A stretch of DNA of 64,000 nt from Bradyrhizobium diversitatis (GTDB lineage: Bacteria > Pseudomonadota > Alphaproteobacteria > Rhizobiales > Xanthobacteraceae). Under the pieces are notes generated by a model that was not told where the DNA came from, did no database searches, and saw nothing but the letters and a program-made list of their open reading frames with translations. The number at the start of each line of letters is the position of its first letter. Within the stretch, counting starts at the first letter, position 1. The stretch covers positions 1 to 64,000 of the forward strand of contig NZ_JACEGD010000011.1 in assembly GCF_016031635.1 (NCBI RefSeq), read 5' to 3'. This document shows positions 1 to 9,015 of this stretch, in pieces. A program made the translations under genes and the position numbers.

Positions 1-2607
1 AAGCCAGCCGTGCGCATCCAGGCCGATCTCGCGCGTCTTGCGGCCTACGGCATCGCCATGGAAGATCTGCGTACTGCGATCGCCAATGCCAATGTCTCGG
101 GGCCGAAAGGCTCGCTCGACGGCGCGCAGCAATCCTACATCATCGCAGCCAACGACCAGATCGCCGCCGCCGACGCCTACAGGCCGGTCATCATCGCCTA
201 TCGCAACGGCTCGCCCGTCACCATCGGCGACGTCGCCCAGATCGTCGACGGCCTCGAGAACGACCGCACCGGCGGCTGGTACCAGGGCACGCCGGCCGTC
301 ATCATCGACATCCAGCGCCAGCCCGGCGCCAACGTCATCGACGTCGTCAGCCAGATCCGCGCGGAAATCCCGAAAGTGCAGCGCGCGATCCCGGCCGGCG
401 TCAACCTCACCATCGTCTCCGACCGCACCGTCACCATCCGCGCCTCGGTGCGCGACGTGCAGTTTACGTTGATCCTTGCCGTCGTGCTGGTGACGCTGGT
501 GGTGTTGCTGTTCCTGCGCTCGCTGCGCGCCACGCTGATTGCCGGCGTCGCGCTGCCGCTGTCGCTGATCACGAGCTTCGGCATCATGTATTTTGCCGGC
601 TTCAGCCTCGACAATCTCTCGCTGATGGCGCTCACGATCGGCACCGGCTTCGTCGTCGACGACGCCATCGTCATGATCGAGAACATCGTCCGCCACATGG
701 AGAACGGTGACAGCGCAATGGAGGCTTCGCTGAAGGGCGCCAGCGAGATCGGCTTCACCGTGATCTCGCTGACGGTGTCGCTGATCGCGGTCTTCATTCC
801 GCTGCTGTTCATGTCGGGTCTCGTCGGGCGCATGTTCCGGGAATTCGCGCTGACCTTGACGATCGCGGTCGTGACGTCGGCTGTGGTCTCGCTGACGCTG
901 ACGCCGATGATGTGCTCGCGCCTGCTCAAGCACGCCCATGAGGAGCTGGCGGTGCCAGGCTTGGCCGCGATCAGCCGCTTCATCGATCGCACGGTCGATG
1001 GCTATCACAGATCGCTTTTGTGGGTCCTGGAACGCCAGCGGGCCACGCTGGTCGTAACCTTCGCCACGCTGATTGCGACCCTCGTGCTCTATGTCGTCGC
1101 GCCCAAGGGGTTCCTCCCGCTGCAGGACACCGCCTCGATCACGGCGGTGACGGAGGCCGGGCCCGACGTGTCGTTTGCGGAGATGAAGAGACGGCAGGCC
1201 GAGGCGGCCGACGCCATCAGGGCCGACCCCGACGTGGTCGGCGTGGTCTCGGTGATCGGCGCGGGCTCGGTCAACCCGACCACCAATGTCGGCCGGCTCG
1301 TCATGAGCCTGAAGCCGCGCGGCGAGCGGCGTGACGACATCACGGGCGTCGTGGCCCGGCTGAAGGAGCGGGTATCAGGCATCCCCGGCATGACCATCTA
1401 TTTCCAGCCGGTGCAGGACGTGCAGATCTCGACCCAGTCGAGCCGCTCGCAATACCAGTACACACTGACCGGCACCGATGCGACGCTGGTCTCGGAATGG
1501 GCGCGCAAGCTGGTTGCGGAGATGCGGCGCGATCCGTTGTTCCGGGACGTCTCCTCCGAGGCGCAGGAAGGCGGCCTGCGGGCCCAGCTCGATGTCGATC
1601 GCACGCGGGCCGGCCAGCTCGGCGTCAGCCTTCAGGCCATCACCGACACGCTCAACGACGCCTTCGCCCAGCGACAGATCTCGACCATTTACGGGCAGGC
1701 CAACCAGTACCGCGTGGTGCTGGAGGCGCTGCCGATGTACCAGCGTGATCCCTCGATCCTGTCAAAGCTCTATCTGCCCGGCGCCGCCAGCACCACCGTC
1801 GGCGCGCCCAACGCGCAGGTGCCGCTGTCGGCCGTGGCGACGCTGAAGCGGACAACGGCGCCGCTCGCGATCTCGCACCAGGCGCAGTTCCCGTCCGTGT
1901 CGCTCAGCTTCAACCTCGCGCCGGGCGCGGCGCTCGGCGATGCCGTCGAGGCGGTGAAGACGATCGAGACCCGTATCGGCATGCCCAACAGCATCGTCGG
2001 CGTCTATGCCGGCGATGCCGCCGAATTCGCCAAGGCGCTCGCCGGACAGCCCTGGCTGCTGCTTGCTGCCGTGATCACCATCTACATCGTGCTGGGCGTG
2101 CTCTATGAGAGCTACATCCATCCGATCACGATCCTCTCGACGCTGCCCTCGGCCGGCGTCGGTGCGATCCTGGCGCTGATGCTGTGCGGTCAGGATCTCT
2201 CGGTGATCGGCCTGATCGGCATCATCCTCCTGATGGGCATCGTCAAGAAGAACGCGATCATGATGATCGACTTCGCGCTGGAGGCCGAGCGCCGGCAGGG
2301 CATGTCGCCGAACGAGGCGATCGTGCAGGCGTGTCTCTTGCGCTTTCGTCCCATCATGATGACGACGCTGGCGGCGCTGTTCGGCGCGCTGCCGCTCGCG
2401 ATCGAGAGCGGCACCGGCGCCGAGCTGCGCTTCCCGCTCGGCGTCTCCATCATCGGCGGCCTGCTGCTGAGCCAGCTCCTGACGCTCTACACCACCCCCG
2501 TGATCTATCTCGCGCTCGACCGCATCAACCGCCGCCTCGAGCAGGCGCTGCCGCCCGCCGAATCCGGCGGACCGCCGGTCGCCGGCGCGACCGAGGGGAT
2601 GCAGTGA
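1..2607 (+). CDS. RND efflux permease, 5'-truncated by window edge
   Basis: Inner-membrane proton-driven drug/metabolite exporter subunit of the HAE-1/AcrB-MdtB class. The reading frame is already open at base 1, so the N-terminus (first membrane segment and part of the porter domain) lies upstream. About 868 residues are visible. They include the clustered membrane helices with the acidic FVVDDAIVMIEN motif typical of proton relay in RND pumps, a second porter domain, and the C-terminal helices with GIVKKNAIMMIDFAL. The stop codon shares one base with the ATG of the next RND gene (tgatg), so the two are translationally coupled. Tandem RND permeases recall MdtBC/MuxBC pumps, which use two different permeases. 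The membrane-fusion protein is probably just outside the window. Substrate unknown. Confidence 0.93.
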   Translation, partial: KPAVRIQADLARLAAYGIAMEDLRTAIANANVSGPKGSLDGAQQSYIIAANDQIAAADAYRPVIIAYRNGSPVTIGDVAQIVDGLENDRTGGWYQGTPAVIIDIQRQPGANVIDVVSQIRAEIPKVQRAIPAGVNLTIVSDRTVTIRASVRDVQFTLILAVVLVTLVVLLFLRSLRATLIAGVALPLSLITSFGIMYFAGFSLDNLSLMALTIGTGFVVDDAIVMIENIVRHMENGDSAMEASLKGASEIGFTVISLTVSLIAVFIPLLFMSGLVGRMFREFALTLTIAVVTSAVVSLTLTPMMCSRLLKHAHEELAVPGLAAISRFIDRTVDGYHRSLLWVLERQRATLVVTFATLIATLVLYVVAPKGFLPLQDTASITAVTEAGPDVSFAEMKRRQAEAADAIRADPDVVGVVSVIGAGSVNPTTNVGRLVMSLKPRGERRDDITGVVARLKERVSGIPGMTIYFQPVQDVQISTQSSRSQYQYTLTGTDATLVSEWARKLVAEMRRDPLFRDVSSEAQEGGLRAQLDVDRTRAGQLGVSLQAITDTLNDAFAQRQISTIYGQANQYRVVLEALPMYQRDPSILSKLYLPGAASTTVGAPNAQVPLSAVATLKRTTAPLAISHQAQFPSVSLSFNLAPGAALGDAVEAVKTIETRIGMPNSIVGVYAGDAAEFAKALAGQPWLLLAAVITIYIVLGVLYESYIHPITILSTLPSAGVGAILALMLCGQDLSVIGLIGIILLMGIVKKNAIMMIDFALEAERRQGMSPNEAIVQACLLRFRPIMMTTLAALFGALPLAIESGTGAELRFPLGVSIIGGLLLSQLLTLYTTPVIYLALDRINRRLEQALPPAESGGPPVAGATEGMQ

Positions 2608-5600
2608 TGGCGTCGATCTCGGAGCCCTTCATCCGCCGGCCGGTCGCGACCACGCTGCTGTCGATCGGGTTGTTCCTGCTGGGTGTCGTCGCCTACCATT
2701 TCCTGCCCGTCGCCTCGGTCCCGAACGTCGATTTTCCTGCCATTTTCGTCTCGGCCAGCCGGCCCGGCGCCGATCCGTCCGTGATGGCGGCCACGGTGGC
2801 ATCGCCACTGGAGCGGCGGCTGGGCGAGATCGCCGGTATCAACCAGATCACCTCGACTTCGACCCTCGGCACGACCAGCATCCAGCTCCAGTTCGACATC
2901 GGCCGCAACATCGACAAGGCCGCACGCGACGTGCAGGCGGCGATCAATGCCGCGATGGTCGACCTGCCGAGCGACCTGCCGACGCTGCCGCGCTTCCGCA
3001 AGGCGAACACGGCCGGCGCGCCGGTTTTCGTGCTGGCGCTGACCTCGAAGACGCTGTCGGCAAGCGCGATCTACGACGTCGCCGACACCGTGCTGGCGCA
3101 GCGCATCTCGCAGGTGCCGGGCGTCGGTGACGTCACCGTGTCCGGTGCCGACCAGCCGGCCGTGCGGGTGCAGCTCAACCCCGTGGCGCTGTCGAACGCC
3201 GGTATCGCCACCGACGACGTCCGGACCGCGATCATCAACGCCAACCCGCTTGGACCGGTCGGCATTTTCGAAGGCGAGCGTCAGAGCGAGACGCTGGCGC
3301 TCAATCGGCAGATGCGCACCGCGAAAGAGTTCCGCGACATCATCATCAAGAGCTCGAACGGCAATTTCGTGCGGCTCTCGGACGTCGCCGACATCGAGGA
3401 TTCCGTCCGCAACGCCCGCTCGATCGCCTGGTTCAACAAGCAGCCGGCGGTGCTGATCCAGATCACCAAGCAGGGCGATGCCAACGTCATCGACACCGTC
3501 GACAGGGTGAAGGCGCTGATCCCGGCGCTGAAGCAGTGGATACCGGCCGGCGTCGAGGTCTCCACTTTGGTCGACCGCACCGGCACGATCCGCGCCAGCG
3601 TGCTGGACATGCAGTGGACCCTGCTGGCGACCGCGTTCCTGGTGATGGCCGTGGTGTTCGTGTTCCTGCGACGGCTGACCCCGACGATCGCGGCCGGCAT
3701 CTCGGTGCCGCTGGCGCTGGCCGGCACCTGCGCCGGCATGTGGGTCGCGGGCTTCTCGATCGACAATCTGTCGCTGATGGCGCTGGCGATTTCCGTCGGC
3801 TTCGTGGTCGACGACGCCATCGTCATGATCGAGAACATGTACCGCAACCTCGAGCATGGCATGCGGCCGTTCCGGGCGGCGCAGGAGGGCGCGAAGCAGA
3901 TCGGCTTCACGGTGGTCTCGATCAGCCTGTCGCTGATCGCGGCATTCACGCCGCTGATCTTCATGGACGGCATCGTCGGCCGGCTGTTGCGCGAGTTCTC
4001 GCTGACGCTGACCTTCGCCATCCTGGTCTCGACGCTGGTGTCGCTCACGGTCACGCCGATGATCTGCGCCCATTACATCCGGCAGACCACGTCCGGCACC
4101 GCGACCCTGTTCGACCGCGTCGTCGAAGGCTCGCTGTCGCGCCTCGTCGCCTTCTACGCCCGCACCTTGCGCACCGTGCTGGAATTTCCGCTGCTGACGC
4201 TGCTGGTGTTCTTCGCCACCATCGCGCTCACGGTGACACTCTACATCAAGGTCCCCAAGGGTTACTTCCCGACGGACGATTCCGGTTTCATCATTGGCGC
4301 GACGCGCGCCTCGGCCGACATCTCGTTCCAGTCGATGCTCGGCCTGCAGCAGCGGCTGGCCGACATCGTGATGCAGGATCCGGCCGTAGCCGGCATCGGC
4401 TCGTCCGTCGGCGCCGGAGGCGGACCGGGGGGAGCGACCTCGAACCGCGGCATCATGTACATCAGCCTGAAGCCGCCTGAGGAGCGCGACCACGTCTCGA
4501 CGCAGGTCGTGATCGACCGCCTCAGGCGCGCGTTATACCCCGTGCCCGGCATCCGGCTTTTCATGTTCGCCGCCCAGGACGTCCGTGCCGGCGGGCGACA
4601 GAGCGATTCCGATTACCAGTACACGCTGACCAGCACCGATCTCGGCCTGCTGCAGAAATGGGCGCCGATCGTGGCCAAGCGCATGGAGAGCGTGGAGGGC
4701 ATCACCGACATCTCCAGCGATCGCGACCCCGGCGGGCTTCAGCTCACGCTTTCCATCGACCGCCAGAAAGCCTCGGCGCTCGGCGTCAGGGTTCAGGACA
4801 TCGACAACGCGCTCAACAATGCGTTCGCGCAACGGCAGATCTCGATCATCTATACCCAGCGCAACCAGTACATGATCGTGCTGGAGATCGACCCGAAATT
4901 CCAGGTCGATCCCTCCAACCTCGACCGCATCTATGTCGCCGGCTCGGGCGACGCCCAGGTGCCGCTCTCGGCCGTGGTGCATGCGACGCGCGGGCTCGCC
5001 GCGCTGGCGGTCTATCACTCGCAGTCGTTCCCTTCGACCACGGTATCGTTCAACCTGCTGCCGGACGTGCCGCTGCAGACCGCGACGCAGAACATCCAGC
5101 GCGCGGTCGAGGAATTGCACATGCCAGAGGGCATTCGCGGCAGCTTCGACGGCAATGCCGGAGACTTCGCCAGGACCAGCGGCCGTCAGCCGCTCCTGAT
5201 CCTCGGCGCGCTGGTCGCGATGTATATCGTGCTGGGGGTGCTCTACGAGAGCCTTGCCCATCCGCTCACGATCATCTCGACACTGCCCTCGGCCGGGCTC
5301 GGCGCACTGCTCGCCCTGCAGATCACCAACACGCCGCTGACGGTGATCGCCTTCGTCGGCATCATCCTGCTCATCGGCATCGTCAAGAAGAACGGCATCA
5401 TGATGGTCGACTTCGCGCTCGACGCCGAACGCCGGCGCGGCCTGTCCTCGGCAGAAGCGATCTTCGAGGCCTGCCAGGCGCGCTTCCGTCCGATCCTGAT
5501 GACGACCATGGCGGCGCTGTTCGCCGGCATTCCGCTCGTAGTGGCGACCGGTCCCGGCACGGAGCTGCGCCGCCCGCTCGGCATCACCATCATCGGCGGC

Positions 5601-5711
5601 CTGTTCGTCTCGCAGATCCTGACGCTCTACACCACGCCCGTGATCTATCTTCTGATCGACCGCCTGCGGCGCCGTTCCGAGCCGCGTCCGCTGGCTGTAC
5701 CGGCGGAATAG
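2607..5711 (+). CDS. RND efflux permease, second of a tandem pair
   Basis: Complete 1034-residue RND permease, normal length for the AcrB/MdtC family. It starts MASISEPFIRRPVATTLLSIG, the usual cytoplasmic N-terminus followed by helix 1. The start is fixed by the one-base overlap with the preceding stop. The proton-relay motif VGFVVDDAIVMIEN and the C-terminal GIVKKNGIMMVDFAL repeat unit are both present, so the protein looks functional. It is clearly related to, but diverged from, the upstream permease, as expected for a heteromeric MdtBC-like pump. An outer-membrane partner is not adjacent; the TolC-family gene at 23678 is too far away to be assigned to it. Substrate unknown. Confidence 0.95.
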   Translation: MASISEPFIRRPVATTLLSIGLFLLGVVAYHFLPVASVPNVDFPAIFVSASRPGADPSVMAATVASPLERRLGEIAGINQITSTSTLGTTSIQLQFDIGRNIDKAARDVQAAINAAMVDLPSDLPTLPRFRKANTAGAPVFVLALTSKTLSASAIYDVADTVLAQRISQVPGVGDVTVSGADQPAVRVQLNPVALSNAGIATDDVRTAIINANPLGPVGIFEGERQSETLALNRQMRTAKEFRDIIIKSSNGNFVRLSDVADIEDSVRNARSIAWFNKQPAVLIQITKQGDANVIDTVDRVKALIPALKQWIPAGVEVSTLVDRTGTIRASVLDMQWTLLATAFLVMAVVFVFLRRLTPTIAAGISVPLALAGTCAGMWVAGFSIDNLSLMALAISVGFVVDDAIVMIENMYRNLEHGMRPFRAAQEGAKQIGFTVVSISLSLIAAFTPLIFMDGIVGRLLREFSLTLTFAILVSTLVSLTVTPMICAHYIRQTTSGTATLFDRVVEGSLSRLVAFYARTLRTVLEFPLLTLLVFFATIALTVTLYIKVPKGYFPTDDSGFIIGATRASADISFQSMLGLQQRLADIVMQDPAVAGIGSSVGAGGGPGGATSNRGIMYISLKPPEERDHVSTQVVIDRLRRALYPVPGIRLFMFAAQDVRAGGRQSDSDYQYTLTSTDLGLLQKWAPIVAKRMESVEGITDISSDRDPGGLQLTLSIDRQKASALGVRVQDIDNALNNAFAQRQISIIYTQRNQYMIVLEIDPKFQVDPSNLDRIYVAGSGDAQVPLSAVVHATRGLAALAVYHSQSFPSTTVSFNLLPDVPLQTATQNIQRAVEELHMPEGIRGSFDGNAGDFARTSGRQPLLILGALVAMYIVLGVLYESLAHPLTIISTLPSAGLGALLALQITNTPLTVIAFVGIILLIGIVKKNGIMMVDFALDAERRRGLSSAEAIFEACQARFRPILMTTMAALFAGIPLVVATGPGTELRRPLGITIIGGLFVSQILTLYTTPVIYLLIDRLRRRSEPRPLAVPAE

Positions 5712-5747
5712 GTTGTTGAAGCGCCGCGCGAAGCGTATAGCGCGCCC

Positions 5748-6482
5748 ATGTCGAACCCAGCAGATACGGCCGTTGCCGATCCCATTCCCGAATGCCCGCA
5801 CTGCCAGAAGCCGATGCCGCTGTGCATCTGCGACAGCGTCACGCCGATCGAAAACCGGCTGTCGCTCCTGATCCTCCAGCATCCGCAGGAGCAGGACAGG
5901 GCGCTCGGCACCGCGCGGTTGCTGGCGAAGCATTTCGCCGATGCCACGGTGCGGGTCGGCCTGTCCTGGCCGAGCCTGTCCAAGGCGCTTGGACGGCCGG
6001 TCGAGAATGCCTCGCACTGGGCCGTGCTCTACCTCGGCTCGGCGCGCGCGGCCGATCTCGAGGCCGAAGGTGAGATTGTCGCGCTCAACCGCAAGGGCGA
6101 GGTCGCGGAGAACCAGCGCGCGATCCTCGGCAAGCTCGAAGGCGTGGTGCTGCTCGACGGCACCTGGAGCCAAGCCAAGGCGCTATGGTGGCGCAATCCG
6201 TGGATGCTCAAGTGCCAGCGCGTGATCCTCAATCCGGCGCACCCCTCGCGTTACGGACGTCTGCGTCGCGAGCCGCGCAGCGACGGGCTCTCGACCATCG
6301 AGGCCGCGGCGACGATCCTCGCCGGGCTCGAGCGGCGCCCTGACATCGCCGACACGCTGCATGCGAGTTTTGAGCGGTTGTTGACCCGATACCGCGAGGT
6401 GCAGGCGGAGATGCCGGAATTGGCGCCCAAACCTGCCCCGAAGGGCCACCGGCGCGACTTCCGGCGTCGCAAACGCGCCTGA
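5748..6482 (+). CDS. DTW-domain tRNA-uridine aminocarboxypropyltransferase family protein
   Basis: A 244-residue protein of the DTW (TapT/DTWD) family, whose characterised members transfer the 3-amino-3-carboxypropyl group of SAM to uridine in tRNA (acp3U). The N-terminal CPHCQKPMPLCIC cysteine cluster is the usual zinc-binding-like start. The family signature appears as LLDGTWSQAKALWWRNP (DGTW in place of the eponymous DTW), followed by the NP..PSRYGRLRREP and LSTIEAAA segments. The C-terminus is strongly basic (GHRRDFRRRKRA), plausible for tRNA binding. It sits 36 bases after the RND genes and just before tRNA-Cys. Target tRNA is not known from sequence. Confidence 0.85.
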   Translation: MSNPADTAVADPIPECPHCQKPMPLCICDSVTPIENRLSLLILQHPQEQDRALGTARLLAKHFADATVRVGLSWPSLSKALGRPVENASHWAVLYLGSARAADLEAEGEIVALNRKGEVAENQRAILGKLEGVVLLDGTWSQAKALWWRNPWMLKCQRVILNPAHPSRYGRLRREPRSDGLSTIEAAATILAGLERRPDIADTLHASFERLLTRYREVQAEMPELAPKPAPKGHRRDFRRRKRA

Positions 6483-6533
6483 CTTCGATCCACATCGGGA
6501 GAGCGCCGTCGTTCCCACAGTCGGACGAAGGCG

Positions 6534-6561
6534 GTTGCCTAAATGCTTCATCCCCTATATT
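6534..6561 (+). promoter_or_regulatory. Putative tRNA-Cys promoter
   Basis: A -10-like CTATAT(T) at 6555-6561 preceded by a GTTGCC/TTGCCT -35-like element at 6534-6540, about 15-16 bases away, and 16 bases before the tRNA 5' end. The -10 is good and the -35 is weak. Confidence 0.45.
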
Positions 6562-6576
6562 GGTCCGCCCTTACGG

Positions 6577-6650
6577 GGCCACGTGGCGGAGTGGTTACGC
6601 AACGGTCTGCAAAACCGTGTACACCAGTTCAATTCTGGTCGTGGCCTCCA
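6577..6650 (+). tRNA. tRNA-Cys (GCA)
   Basis: Cloverleaf with acceptor stem ggccacg/cgtggcc, anticodon loop reading ctGCAaa (Cys), T-arm ccagttcaattctgg, discriminator T (the expected U73 of tRNA-Cys) and an encoded CCA at 6648-6650. Confidence 0.97.
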
Positions 6651-6826
6651 TCGCAACCTTCTGATTTCCCAACGCAAACTGTCATCACCGCGAGTTCCGC
6701 CAAACGCGCGGATGAGGCTTGCCGCGCCTTGGCCACCGGGTTTGCCCGGGGCTGCGATTCAGGCCCTGTGGCATAGACTTCGCATCTGCGAAGAGACGCA
6801 TCCAAAACCCTGGAGCTCGAGAGCAC

Positions 6827-6973
6827 GTGGGCGAAATCGTCCGTTTTGTTCCAAAATCCGAGCTGGAGCGGGCCCGCCTCATTGCCGAGGCGCGCGCGAT
6901 CTATGACAGCATCTTTCCGCCGGCTGCACCCGACCGGGCGCCGCAGGATGGCGAGGAACGCGTCAAGAGTTGA
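6827..6973 (+). CDS. Small conserved-looking hypothetical protein
   Basis: A 48-residue protein starting at GTG (6827) with GGAG 11 bases upstream. It begins MGEIVRFVPKSELERARLIA and continues into an amphipathic helix (AEARAIYDSIFPP). The frame is open further upstream, but the preceding residues look like non-coding translation, so the GTG is preferred. It follows tRNA-Cys. I recognise it only as the sort of short protein seen in Bradyrhizobium intergenic regions; no function can be given. Confidence 0.55.
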   Translation: MGEIVRFVPKSELERARLIAEARAIYDSIFPPAAPDRAPQDGEERVKS

Positions 6974-7053
6974 TCGTGGTCGCGCCCGGCCCGAGAGCTC
7001 GATAATGCCAAAGCGCCCGCGAGGGGGCCGCATCCGGTCAGGCAAAAGCGCCC

Positions 7054-7260
7054 TCAGCAGGCCGCATACCAGCCGTCGGGAAAGGGCAGGAGGGGCCAAG
7101 CGCCCTCGTTGTCATTGGCGGCCTTGGGAGTCGTCCTGGACGTCGCGTCGAAACTCCACGAGCGGGGCACGAATTCCTCCTCCGGCGCGGGAGCCAGATC
7201 TTCAAGGACCATGACGTCCCGGACGGCATCCAGCAGCAAGTTGAATTCGGCTTCGCTCAT
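7054..7260 (-). CDS. Small hypothetical protein
   Basis: A 68-residue acidic protein starting MSEAEFNLLLDAVRDVMVLE. The start at 7260 is decided by a strong ribosome-binding site (ggagg, 8 bases before ATG). It ends FPDGWYAAC and contains a PKAANDNEG stretch of a kind common in small rhizobial proteins. No recognisable domain. It is convergent with the small gene at 6827. Confidence 0.6.
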   Translation of the reverse strand: MSEAEFNLLLDAVRDVMVLEDLAPAPEEEFVPRSWSFDATSRTTPKAANDNEGAWPLLPFPDGWYAAC

Positions 7261-8077
7261 CACACCCTCCGGAACGCGGATGAGGCAATGTCGCAAAGCC
7301 GGCTTGTCTTCGGATTGACCCGATCGCTCGCATTTTAACGATCCGGCGATCGGGACCCGATTGGTTAGCGGTTCCTGAAAAAGTCCCGCGCGATTCCTAC
7401 GTGCCGCCACGGCATCGTTGGTGTGAAAGAGATCACATTCCCACTGGCTTATTTCTCCTGGCTCTTCGCACCAAAGTCGGCCGGGCGGGCAGGGCAGGAC
7501 AGAGCAGCGACGGGCCTGCACCCCTGACGTTTACCGCCTCTGCGCCGGCGAGATCCCCAACGTCCCGCCATCACGGCCTGCTTGCAGCGCAACCGGTCCA
7601 GCCCCAGCGAGGCCTGTCGCGCGGTGTTCGACCAGACTGGCGGCTGAGTTGTGCGGCCTGTGGGCTTGTGCGCAGCAAGTACCTCGCACGGGCTCACGAA
7701 TCCGGCATAGTGAGCCTGTGGATATGCTGCGGACAGGCTGTGGAGGGCCGGTGGATTTGCTGCGGATGCCGACCGTAGATGCCTCTGTCCGGGGCCGCAT
7801 CTTCATCGGCAAATGTCACATCTCTGTCAAATTACCTCACCAAATGATTCTCTGACCGGACAGTTCGCTGCGTCAGCCGGGATCATTTGGTTCTCCCGAA
7901 TTCGAAAATCCCGCCCCCGCACCGTTTCGCGGCCTGCGAACAGTTTTTGTGCAGCCGTTTGCCCAAACGCCGGGCGCACTCGATCCAATTTTTTGTACGT
8001 CCGCGGACAAGCTTTTCGCGGCGCACTCCCGCACCCTTCCGCCCCGATCACTGGACCATGGCAGGCGCCATGACATT
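7261..8077. other. Long intergenic region without a supported gene
   Basis: About 0.8 kb between the small minus-strand gene and the transporter cluster. Open frames here have low-complexity, arginine-rich translations and no good ribosome-binding sites. The only structure I see is a 16-base imperfect direct repeat, gtggat(a/t)tgctgcgga, at 7718-7733 and 7751-7766. The last 150 bases (7930-8077) are less GC-rich and presumably hold the promoter of the cluster starting at 8095, but I cannot place a convincing -35/-10 pair. Confidence 0.5.
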
Positions 8078-8094
8078 TCGGAGGAATTGGCGAG

Positions 8095-9015
8095 ATGGAG
8101 AAATCGGTTGGGCCCCAGGCGCGGCGGGGATTGGCGCGCGCATCATTGCCACGGCGCAAGCTCATGCTCGGCGCCGCCATTGCTTTCGGCCTCGTCGTCG
8201 CCGCGCCGCTGAGCGCGCAGGCCGCAGCGCCCGCCGCCTGCGCCGCGCTTCAGGAAAAGTATCCGGACTGGAAGGGCAAGACGCTCGTCAACGCCATCAA
8301 CCCGCACACGCCGGGCTATGAGACGATCGATCCCAAGGATCCCAGCAAGTATATCGGCTTCGACATCGATCTCGGCGAAGCCATCGGCGAATGTCTCGGC
8401 TTCAAGCTGACCTACAAGGCGGTGACGTTCGCGGCGCTCCTGACCACGCTCGCCGCGGGACAGGCCGACATCGTGATCTCCGACATCTACGCCACCAAGG
8501 AGCGCGCCAAGGCCGCCGACTTCATCACCTACTCGAAGGTGTTCGACGGCGTGCTGGTCGCCAAAGGCAATCCGAAAGGCATCAACGGCATCAACATGTC
8601 GCTGTGCGGCGCCGCTGCTGCCGAAAACACCGGCTATGTCGAGGTGCCCCTGATCCAGGCGTTGATCCCGGAGTGCAAGAAAGCCGGCAAGCCCGAACCG
8701 ACCATCCAGCTCTATGACAACAACGCCAACTGCATTCAGGCGATCCTTGCCGGCCGCGCCGACACCTACATCAACGACGTCAACACCGTCGACAGCGCCG
8801 TAAAAGCCTATCCGGACAAGCTGGAGAAGGCGATCGCGGTGACGATCCCGTATTCCGTCGGCATCGCCGTGCCCAAGAACAAGCCGAAATTCCGCGACGC
8901 CGTGCTCGCCGCGCTGATCGAGGTGCAGAAGGCCGGCACGCACATGGAGCTTCTGAAGAAGCATGGGCTCGATGTGAACAACTTCATGGAGCCGGAAATT
9001 CTCACGGCCGACTGA
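8095..9015 (+). CDS. ABC transporter substrate-binding protein (polar amino-acid family 3 type)
   Basis: A 306-residue periplasmic binding protein. The start has a GGAGG about 12 bases upstream. The N-terminus carries twin arginines (PRRKLMLGAA) followed by a hydrophobic stretch and an AQAAA cleavage region, so export may be by Tat or Sec. The mature part has the family-3 features YIGFDIDLGEAIGECLG and QADIVISDIYATKERAKAADFI, typical of GlnH/HisJ-like proteins. Its stop shares one base with the start of the permease-ATPase fusion. The acetamidases and RidA that follow suggest an amide or modified amino acid as ligand, but this is inference. Confidence 0.9.
   Translation: MEKSVGPQARRGLARASLPRRKLMLGAAIAFGLVVAAPLSAQAAAPAACAALQEKYPDWKGKTLVNAINPHTPGYETIDPKDPSKYIGFDIDLGEAIGECLGFKLTYKAVTFAALLTTLAAGQADIVISDIYATKERAKAADFITYSKVFDGVLVAKGNPKGINGINMSLCGAAAAENTGYVEVPLIQALIPECKKAGKPEPTIQLYDNNANCIQAILAGRADTYINDVNTVDSAVKAYPDKLEKAIAVTIPYSVGIAVPKNKPKFRDAVLAALIEVQKAGTHMELLKKHGLDVNNFMEPEILTAD

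Noticed and set aside
2505..4493. Very long minus-strand open frame opposite the RND permeases
   Set aside because: Translation is rich in His, Arg, Asp and Gln without domain logic; it is the antisense shadow of a GC-rich gene with strong third-position bias.
4533..6173. 546-residue minus-strand frame opposite the second RND gene and the DTW gene
   Set aside because: No motifs, low-complexity composition, opposite to two clear genes.
7449..7697. 82-residue minus-strand frame in the 7.3-8.1 kb gap
   Set aside because: Arg/Gly-rich low-complexity translation, no ribosome-binding site, no recognisable features.
7718..7766. CRISPR-like repeat
   Set aside because: Only two imperfect 16-base copies 33 bases apart; no array and no cas genes.
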